From Stomatobaculum longum (GTDB taxonomy: Bacteria; Bacillota; Clostridia; Lachnospirales; Lachnospiraceae): a stretch of DNA of 42,322 nucleotides. Shown in pieces: positions 36,733 through 42,322 of this stretch. The translations under genes were made by a program, and so were the position numbers. The stretch covers positions 1 through 42,322 of the forward strand of contig CAJPKN010000004.1 in assembly GCA_905370385.1 (NCBI GenBank), read 5' to 3'. Each line of letters begins with the position of its first letter. Positions within the stretch are counted from its first letter, which is position 1. The notes beneath the pieces are model-generated. The model was not told where the DNA came from and searched no databases. It worked only from the letters and a program-made list of their open reading frames with translations.

Positions 36733-38813
36733 GCCGCACCTCCTTCGATCAAAAAGAGCATGGTCGGGTTCTGTCCGAACAAGAGATGATAGCGCCCCAG
36801 CTTTTTGGTCTCGGCTGCGCTGAGCTGCAGGCACTCGACCCGGCAGCCCGCGCGCTCATACGCTGCGCTAAGTTCGGAGAGCTCTGCAATGGTTTCAAGA
36901 CTCACGGCGGTCGCGACCACGCGTGCCGCCGGATTCTTCTCAAAAACAGCCGTAAAGATTGCCGCCATTTCACCGGTGCTGCCACCCACAAAGACGCAGT
37001 CCGGCTTCGGAAGTTCCGCGAGTACTTCCGGCGCACGGCCGAAGTACTGCTTCACCTGCGAAAGCGCAAAGCGCCTTAGGTTCTTTTCCGTGAGCGCATA
37101 GGCAGCCGCATCGCACTCTACGGCTAAGACTTCCCCGCGGGGCGCCGCCATGGCGAGCTCGGCGGTCATGCCGCCCGTGCCGCTCCCGATGTCCCAGCAG
37201 ACAGCATCCTCCCGTACGCCGAGAAGACCGATTGCCGCCGCTCGTATCTGCCGCTTGGTGAGCGGCGTCTTCTCGCGAAGAAAACACTCGTCCGGAATGC
37301 CGGGGCTCAACGGACGCGCCGCGGATGTATCCGGCAGCGCGAGGTAGAGGCAGAGCAGCACATGCGGCGGGAGCGCCGCAAATTCGGCCGCAAGCGCATC
37401 CCCCGCAAAGTCCTCCGCCGTTGCGGAAAAAATGCGCTCATCGGGGAGCGCCAAATTTGCGCCGAAGTGAAAGCACGCATCCCCCGCATTGAAGTGGCTC
37501 AGCGCCGCCGCGAGTTCCCGGAGTTCGTCAAGCTGCGCCGCGCCCTCCAAAATCACAAAGGCTCTTCTTTGCTTCAATAGAACCGGGAGCAAGGCCTGTT
37601 TTCGCCCGTGGAGTCGAAGACTCGGGAGTCCCTCGGTCGAAAAGCCGAGCTTTGCCGCAAAGAAGCTGAGCGAAGAAATTCCGGGGTAGAGCACCGGCTT
37701 CGGCAGTGCTTCCCGCGCGGCAAGAGCTTTCGTAAGCTGACGGGTCAGCGAAAAGAAGCTCGTGTCCCCGCTGGTCAAGACCGCAATCCGCTTTGCCTCT
37801 GTCTCTTCCGCAAGCGCGGCAATCTCGGACGGCCGGTAGCTATCCGCGCAGTTCGGCGCAGGCCTTCCGGCCGCCCGAAACAATGCCAGCGCAAAGTCCT
37901 TCATGCGGCTTGCGCCGATTAAGAGCTCTGCGTTTAATACGGCCTCCCGCGCCTCGGCGGTTAAAAGCCCCGTTCGCCCCGGCCCTATGCCGACGATTGC
38001 GATTTCTTTTTCTGCCTCTCTCATGCCGAAGCGCTGCAAAAGCAGCGCCTTCGCTTCCTCCATGGAATAACCGTCCTCTTCCGCAGGACGCCGTATCGCG
38101 ATAAAGCAGACACCGAGCCGCTCGCAGGCCAGCAATTTTTCGAGATAACTGCCCGGCTGCCCCGACTTCTTGCTGACTAAGTAGCGTGCGTCAAAGCGCT
38201 GTAAGAGCGCCTCGTTTAATGCAATCGAGAAGGGCCCCTGCATCGCCACAATATTGGCGAGCGGAAGCTTCGCCTCGACAGCCTTTTGAAGTGCCTCTTC
38301 GCCCGGCAATATGCGCACCGCCAGGCGCTCCCGCGGGAGCGCCTCATAGACAGCGAGCTCCTTACTGCCGGTCGAAAGGAACACGGTACCCTCCGTCCCC
38401 GCTAAGTATGCCGCCGCCTCGCGCTGGCTTGCAAAGACCGAAAAAAGTCCCCGCGCAATCAGTCTCGCCTCGGCACGCCGCACTTCTTCATTCTCCTCGG
38501 CCGCAGCACGCAGCACACGGCAGTAAAAAACTCCCGCCTGTTCCGCTGCCTCTTTGATGTTGCGGGAGACCTCGGTCGCAAAGGGGTGGGTTGCATCGAC
38601 GACCGCGGAAAATTCACCTGTGTGCAGGAGTTCCCGCATCTCTCTTTCATTGAGTCTGCCGGCCTCGGCAGGGAGCGCCTCCTCTCGGAGTAAAGCCTCT
38701 CCGTATTCGGTCGCGACATGGCTGAGCGCCGAAATATTGTTTTCCCGAAGCCACGCCGCGAGTTCCCGTCCCTCGGTGGTTCCGCCGAACAACAGGACTT
38801 TTTGCTCACTCAT
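36720..38813 (-). CDS. Three-enzyme fusion: precorrin-6A reductase (CobK/CbiJ) - CbiE - CbiT
   Basis: One open frame of 697 residues holds three successive corrin-ring enzymes. Residues about 1-262 are the reductase (VLLFGGTTEGRELAAWL, VVDATHPFATEVSRN, KKSGQPGSYLEKLLAC). Residues about 269-495 are CbiE, C5-methyltransferase (IAIVGIGPGRTGLLTAEARE, LTSGDTSFFSL). Residues about 502-697 are CbiT, C15-methyltransferase/decarboxylase, with SAM motif DIGSGTGGMTAELA at 541-554. These act on cobalt-precorrin-6A to -8. Linkers between domains are short. CbiE-CbiT fusions (CobL) are well known; adding the reductase is less common. The start overlaps cbiD by 4 bases (ATGA). Confidence 0.93.
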   Translation of the reverse strand: MSEQKVLLFGGTTEGRELAAWLRENNISALSHVATEYGEALLREEALPAEAGRLNEREMRELLHTGEFSAVVDATHPFATEVSRNIKEAAEQAGVFYCRVLRAAAEENEEVRRAEARLIARGLFSVFASQREAAAYLAGTEGTVFLSTGSKELAVYEALPRERLAVRILPGEEALQKAVEAKLPLANIVAMQGPFSIALNEALLQRFDARYLVSKKSGQPGSYLEKLLACERLGVCFIAIRRPAEEDGYSMEEAKALLLQRFGMREAEKEIAIVGIGPGRTGLLTAEAREAVLNAELLIGASRMKDFALALFRAAGRPAPNCADSYRPSEIAALAEETEAKRIAVLTSGDTSFFSLTRQLTKALAAREALPKPVLYPGISSLSFFAAKLGFSTEGLPSLRLHGRKQALLPVLLKQRRAFVILEGAAQLDELRELAAALSHFNAGDACFHFGANLALPDERIFSATAEDFAGDALAAEFAALPPHVLLCLYLALPDTSAARPLSPGIPDECFLREKTPLTKRQIRAAAIGLLGVREDAVCWDIGSGTGGMTAELAMAAPRGEVLAVECDAAAYALTEKNLRRFALSQVKQYFGRAPEVLAELPKPDCVFVGGSTGEMAAIFTAVFEKNPAARVVATAVSLETIAELSELSAAYERAGCRVECLQLSAAETKKLGRYHLLFGQNPTMLFLIEGGAACKN

Positions 38814-40087
38814 ATTTCTCCCCCTCCTATGCTGCGGCGTATCAAATCCCGCGCATTTTGACTCTCCGCGAGTACGCCGTCCTCCAGGGTATACACCAAA
38901 ATACCGATTTCCGTTTCGCCCCGCACGCGGCTTTGAACCGCATGCTCCATTGCGGTAAGCAGGCTCTTTGAAGTCGCATTGAGATAGCCGGATTCTTTTA
39001 AAAGCCGCACAGCTTCCGTCGTGAGTCCCGCCGCTAGGACCGCTGTGACCAGCTCGCGCGGCGCGCCCACCCGAAAGGCGTGAATCGCGAGCAGCTCAAG
39101 GCGGCAGTCCGCCTCACGGGAATGTGTATTCATAATACCGCCCGCGAGTTTTACAAACTTCCCGAGATGTCCTGCGAGCAGCACGCCCTTCGCGCCGTAC
39201 TGTACCGCTGCATCCAGCGTTTCGCCGACAAAATTACTCATGACCACGGGATCCGCCGCACCGAGTCCAAAGTGATCTTCCAGGAAATGAAGCCCGTAAC
39301 TCCCGGGCACCGCGAGTAGGCAATCCCGCGCCGTCAGATGAAATTTGACATCTGTCACGATGGTCTCGATGAGGGCGCGCCGACTCATGGGGCGCACAAT
39401 TCCCTCGGTCCCGAGTATCGAGAGCCCGCCCTCTATCCCGAGCTTCGGGTTAAAGGTCTTTTTGGCCTTTTCCTCCCCCTCGGGGCAGGAGATTGTCACA
39501 ACAATACGCTCTCCTCTCGAAAGCGCCGGCGCAGCGCTCGCGCGATAGGCCTCCCGCACCGCATCCGCAATCATATTCCGCGGCACGCGGTTGATGGCCG
39601 CCGCACCGACCGGCTGATCGAGCCCCGGCTTGGTCACCCGGCCCACCCCCACGCCGCCACGAAGTTCCACCGGAAGCGCCGAAGCGTCCGCCGCCGGAGC
39701 TTTCTCCGTTCCCGCCTGCGCAGCGGCACTTTCGCCGCGCTCGCTTTTCCCTGCGGCTCCGCTGCCTTCCGTGCGGACGCTCGCGTAAAAAAGGAGTCCG
39801 TCCGTCACATCGGGATCATCCCCCGCGTCCTTACGCACCGCCGCAAGCGCAGTTACTATCCCGCCTTCGTCGATGAACTCCGCGGATTCGATCGGAATCG
39901 GGAGCAGGGCGCCGACCGGTGTTTGAAGGAGTACCGCCTCAGAGCGCTCTCCGGAAAAAAGCAGGGTCGCAGCCGCGGAAGCCGCAGCCGCAGCCGCACT
40001 CCCGGTCGTAAAGCCCGCGCGGAGCCGCTTCCCGTCCTCAAAGGCCGCATAGGGCGCAAGCGCTTTTTCAAGCGCCTCGCTTCTCAA
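38810..40087 (-). CDS. cbiD: Cobalt-precorrin-5B (C1)-methyltransferase CbiD
   Basis: Methylates C1 in the anaerobic cobalamin route. The protein has 425 residues, longer than the usual 360-380. N-terminal [19 protein letters not shown] is diagnostic; GGVGVGRVTKPGLDQPVGAA and the later GILGTEGIVRPMS-like stretch (LSILGTEGIVRPMSRRALIE) also fit. An Ala/Ser/Glu-rich insertion at about residues 107-137 explains the extra length. The start appears to be TTG at 40087, in a TTGA overlap with the cobO stop, with AAGGGG a few bases upstream; no ATG is available before the conserved N-terminus. Confidence 0.93.
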   Translation of the reverse strand: MRSEALEKALAPYAAFEDGKRLRAGFTTGSAAAAAASAAATLLFSGERSEAVLLQTPVGALLPIPIESAEFIDEGGIVTALAAVRKDAGDDPDVTDGLLFYASVRTEGSGAAGKSERGESAAAQAGTEKAPAADASALPVELRGGVGVGRVTKPGLDQPVGAAAINRVPRNMIADAVREAYRASAAPALSRGERIVVTISCPEGEEKAKKTFNPKLGIEGGLSILGTEGIVRPMSRRALIETIVTDVKFHLTARDCLLAVPGSYGLHFLEDHFGLGAADPVVMSNFVGETLDAAVQYGAKGVLLAGHLGKFVKLAGGIMNTHSREADCRLELLAIHAFRVGAPRELVTAVLAAGLTTEAVRLLKESGYLNATSKSLLTAMEHAVQSRVRGETEIGILVYTLEDGVLAESQNARDLIRRSIGGGEI

Positions 40088-40608
40088 AATTCCACCCCTT
40101 CCCGCGCGGGAAGTCCCTCGTCAAAGGGGTGCTTCCGCTTGACCAGTTCCGAGACATAGTCGGCGCGCCGAAGGAGTTCTTCCGGCGCGTCCCGCCCGGT
40201 CAGCACGAGCTCCAGTTCCTCGGGCTTACGGTCCAGAAAGTTAAGGAAAGCCTCCCGCAGAATGAGCCCCAGGCGATAGGCCGCAATGCTCTCATCGAGA
40301 ATCAGGAGGGCCGGCTTTTCCCGCTCGACCGCCTCTAAAATTTCGGCAAAGTAGTGCCGCACGGCTGCCTTTTCTTTTTCCCGCTCCGCCTCGCTGAGGG
40401 TCCAAAAAAAGCCGAAATGCTCCTCCATGCGAAGACAGTGCAGTTCGGGCAGTGTTTTGAGAGCGGCAAGCTCGCCCGAACTCCCGTCCTTTAAGAACTG
40501 TGCGAGCAGCACGCGCTTTCCGTGCCCCGCCATGCGAAGCGCAAGCCCCATGGCCGCACTGGTCTTTCCCTTGCCGTCCCCCGTATAGATGTGTATACAA
40601 GCTTTCAT
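40084..40608 (-). CDS. cobO: Cob(I)yrinic acid a,c-diamide adenosyltransferase (CobA/CobO type)
   Basis: Adds the 5'-deoxyadenosyl group to reduced corrinoid. The protein has 174 residues. The N-terminus IHIYTGDGKGKTSAAMGLAL includes the P-loop at 10-17. Also seen: VLLAQFLKDG, LILDESIAAYRLGL and LVLTGRDAPEELL. It is the first gene of the cobalamin block. The ribosome site is weak (GAGGAAAAGAG well upstream of the ATG). Only about 60 bases separate it from the apt terminator, so there is no room for a cobalamin riboswitch here. Confidence 0.94.
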   Translation of the reverse strand: MKACIHIYTGDGKGKTSAAMGLALRMAGHGKRVLLAQFLKDGSSGELAALKTLPELHCLRMEEHFGFFWTLSEAEREKEKAAVRHYFAEILEAVEREKPALLILDESIAAYRLGLILREAFLNFLDRKPEELELVLTGRDAPEELLRRADYVSELVKRKHPFDEGLPAREGVEF

Positions 40609-40670
40609 ATCGTTTCTCTTTTCCTCGGGCCTTTTCTTTCAACTGTTTCATCCGGGACTTTCCGCTTCAG
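40609..40670. other. Short gap between apt terminator and cobO
   Basis: The cobalamin operon should start here. I see a TTGAAA but no matching -10, and no B12-box sequence. The promoter is undefined; read-through from apt is possible. Confidence 0.4.
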
Positions 40671-40699
40671 AAAAAGCGCTGCCCCAAACGGACAGCGCT
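40671..40699 (-). terminator. Intrinsic terminator of apt
   Basis: AGCGCTG (40675-40681) pairs with CAGCGCT (40693-40699), 11-base loop, followed on the minus strand by TTTTT. It lies 6 bases after the apt stop codon. Confidence 0.85.
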
Positions 40700-40705
40700 C
40701 TTCTC

Positions 40706-41230
40706 TTACTTTCCCTCGTAGCTCACCAGCGCGAAGACCGGATATCCCTCCAGCTTATCTCTGCCGTGCAGTCCCTTTAACTCAATCACAACCAGAACCT
40801 TTTCGACCACGCCGCCGAGCTTTTCGATTAAACGTATCATGGCCTCCGTCGTGCCCCCGGTCGCAATCAGATCGTCGACAATCACGACACGCTGTCCCGG
40901 CTTAATCGCATCCTTATGGATTTCGATGGTCGCATGACCGTACTCGAGCTCATAGGTCTCGGAAATCGTCTCCGCCGGGAGCTTGCCCGCCTTCCGAATC
41001 GGGACAAAGGGCTTATACTCCGCATAGGCGAGCGGAACGCCGAAAATAAAACCGCGGGATTCCGGTCCCACGACGACATCGTAATCGACACCCTTCAGTG
41101 CCTCGCGAAGACCGTCGACCGCAAGGTGCAGCCCCTCCGCGTCCTGCAAAATCGTTGTGATATCCCGAAACATGACGCCGGGCTCCGGAAAGTCCGGAAT
41201 GGTGCGCACATAATCCGCCACTGTCTTCAT
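40706..41230 (-). CDS. apt: Adenine phosphoribosyltransferase
   Basis: Salvages adenine with PRPP to AMP. The protein has 174 residues. Seen: TIPDFPEPGVMFRDITTIL at the N-terminus, GPESRGFIFGVPLAYA, and the PRPP loop VVIVDDLIATGGTTEAMI. The start follows TTGGAGGAAAAG. It lies 44 bases downstream of recJ, as in B. subtilis and relatives, with its own promoter in the gap. It is followed by a strong terminator instead of relA, its usual neighbour. Confidence 0.97.
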   Translation of the reverse strand: MKTVADYVRTIPDFPEPGVMFRDITTILQDAEGLHLAVDGLREALKGVDYDVVVGPESRGFIFGVPLAYAEYKPFVPIRKAGKLPAETISETYELEYGHATIEIHKDAIKPGQRVVIVDDLIATGGTTEAMIRLIEKLGGVVEKVLVVIELKGLHGRDKLEGYPVFALVSYEGK

Positions 41231-41263
41231 TGCTTTTCCTCCAACGCGAAAAAATTCAGCCTT

Positions 41264-41272
41264 ACTATAACA
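41264..41272 (-). promoter_or_regulatory. apt promoter (extended -10)
   Basis: On the minus strand TGTTATAGT: TATAGT (41264-41269) with TG one base upstream. No clear -35 at 16-18 bases, but an extended -10 can suffice. It lies between the recJ stop and the apt start. Confidence 0.55.
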
Positions 41273-41274
41273 GT

Positions 41275-42322
41275 TCAGCGCTCAAATTTCCATGCTTTCA
41301 ACACAAGTTGCAAGCTTGTTCTGCCGAGATATTCATTGAGCTCCGGAAAATAGAGGACAGCGAAATACTTGCTTTCCGCCATCTCCGCGAGGAAGGCATC
41401 GCCGTCGGTAAAGGCAATTGCCTCTCTCACCGTTCCGGCCTCGTCCCGGAGACTTAACTTCACAACATTCCGGTTTTTTCCGAGCACCCTCGCGCTTCGT
41501 ATCTCCACATGCTTCTGCCCGAAGCAGGGGCGCACATTCCCTTGTCCGAAGGGCTCCATGCGCGAGAGCTCCGCAATTAAATCCTCGTTCGCATAGGCAA
41601 AGGGCAGCGCAATGTCTATCCACTGCGTCTCAATGAGCTGCGCTTCGCTGAGCAAGGCATTTCGGTTCAGTTGCTCCCGAAAACGACCGAGCTCGCTCTC
41701 CGGAAGCGTGAGCCCCGCCGCCATGGGATGACCGCCGAATTTACTGAGTAAAGGCGCCACTTCCTCGAGCGCATGAAACATGTGATAGCCCTCAATGCTG
41801 CGCCCCGATCCCTTTAAAAATCCCGCTTCCTGACTGTCAGTGAGTACAAAACTCGGGCGGTAATACTTCTCCTTGAGCCGCCCCGCAATGATGCCGGCCA
41901 CCGACTCGTGGCAGTCCTTTAGATAGACCACCAATACCTTCGGGAGTTCGGGCAGCGCATCGATTTCCTCCGAGGCCGCACGTATGCCGTTCTCCGTCAT
42001 CTGCTTTCGCTGATCGTTCAGCGCCTTCAGGCGCTCCGCAGCCTCTTCGGCCCGCGTTTCATCGCCTTCCAAGAGCATCGTAAGACCGAGTTTTGCGCTC
42101 TCTAAGCGGCCGCCCGCATTCAGGCAGGGACCTATCACAAAGCCGATGTGATAGGTCGAAAGCGCCTCCGGGTTTAACTCACAGCGCGCAATCAGCTTTT
42201 GTAGGCCCACATTCTCGCAGCTGCCGATTGCTTTCAGCCCTTCTCGCACGATGATGCGGTTCTCTTTTCGGAGCGGCATCACATCGCCGACCGTCGCAAT
42301 CGCCGCAAAGGGCAACAGCACG
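41275..42322 (-). CDS. recJ: Single-stranded-DNA-specific exonuclease RecJ (C-terminal part; 5' end outside window)
   Basis: The 5'-3' single-strand exonuclease of recombination and mismatch repair. The frame is open to the window edge; about 348 codons are present, roughly the C-terminal 60% of a normal RecJ. Seen: AIATVGDVMPLRKENRIIV (end of the DHH domain), IGPCLNAGGRLESA, the DHHA1 segment ending SIEGYHMFHALEEVAPLLSK and FGGHPMAAGLTL, and an OB-fold C-terminus with MEPFGQGNVRPCF. The N-terminal DHH catalytic motifs are not in the window. The stop codon lies 44 bases before apt. Confidence 0.95.
   Translation of the reverse strand, partial: VLLPFAAIATVGDVMPLRKENRIIVREGLKAIGSCENVGLQKLIARCELNPEALSTYHIGFVIGPCLNAGGRLESAKLGLTMLLEGDETRAEEAAERLKALNDQRKQMTENGIRAASEEIDALPELPKVLVVYLKDCHESVAGIIAGRLKEKYYRPSFVLTDSQEAGFLKGSGRSIEGYHMFHALEEVAPLLSKFGGHPMAAGLTLPESELGRFREQLNRNALLSEAQLIETQWIDIALPFAYANEDLIAELSRMEPFGQGNVRPCFGQKHVEIRSARVLGKNRNVVKLSLRDEAGTVREAIAFTDGDAFLAEMAESKYFAVLYFPELNEYLGRTSLQLVLKAWKFER

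Noticed and set aside
34089-40608. Cobalamin block as a mobile element
   Set aside because: No integrase, transposase, tRNA gene, flanking direct repeat or inverted terminal repeat was seen at either edge.

Overview
The window looks like ordinary chromosome of an anaerobic, fairly GC-rich Clostridia, most likely of the Lachnospiraceae type. This is inferred from gene content and order: class III (oxygen-sensitive) ribonucleotide reductase, HemZ, the early-cobalt (anaerobic) B12 enzymes CbiD/CbiE/CbiT, a split B12-dependent methionine synthase, CdaA/CdaR, and the recJ-apt / relA-MBL-hemZ-hisS-aspS order typical of Firmicutes. I saw no rRNA, tRNA, insertion sequence, phage gene or CRISPR array. 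Almost every gene is on the minus strand, with tight, often overlapping operons.

Layout, left to right. 1-3256: 3' part of an iron-containing alcohol dehydrogenase gene, tyrS with its own promoter, and a divergent metallophosphoesterase. 3276-7654: carAB with a promoter inside the end of dapF and a strong hairpin after carB. 7651-9569: dapF, and divergently a DUF4349-type lipoprotein. 9561-15763: a six-gene overlapping operon of two unknown membrane proteins, cdaA (c-di-AMP synthase), cdaR, an O-antigen-polymerase-like membrane protein and an aminotransferase. 15757-16554: upp, divergent from that operon, with -35 elements sharing the same bases, and a bidirectional terminator. 16579-21239: metF, MetH reactivation domain, MetH catalytic protein and an unknown membrane protein. 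21240-24310: nrdD-nrdG and a regulatory region with candidate NrdR boxes. 24311-34105: relA, MBL hydrolase, hemZ, hisS, aspS, response regulator, histidine kinase. 34089-40608: cobalamin block cobO, cbiD, cobK-cbiE-cbiT fusion, cobB/cbiA, cobU, cobS. 40671-42322: apt and the 3' part of recJ.

How they fit together: the cobalamin block makes the cofactor that the neighbouring MetH needs, but it is incomplete here (no cbiL, cbiH, cbiF, cbiG, cbiC, cobD or cobQ), so other B12 genes must lie elsewhere. The block sits between apt and relA, which are adjacent in many Firmicutes, so it looks like an insertion into an older gene string. Two signalling-nucleotide systems (c-di-AMP and ppGpp) are present, together with one two-component system translationally coupled to aspS.

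The most interesting items are the extended cdaA operon with its two unknown membrane proteins, the metF leader whose Shine-Dalgarno sequence lies in a terminator-like hairpin, the overlapping divergent promoters at upp/cda, the three-enzyme cobalamin fusion, and a metallophosphoesterase with changed active-site motifs. I found no clearly novel defence or mobile system.
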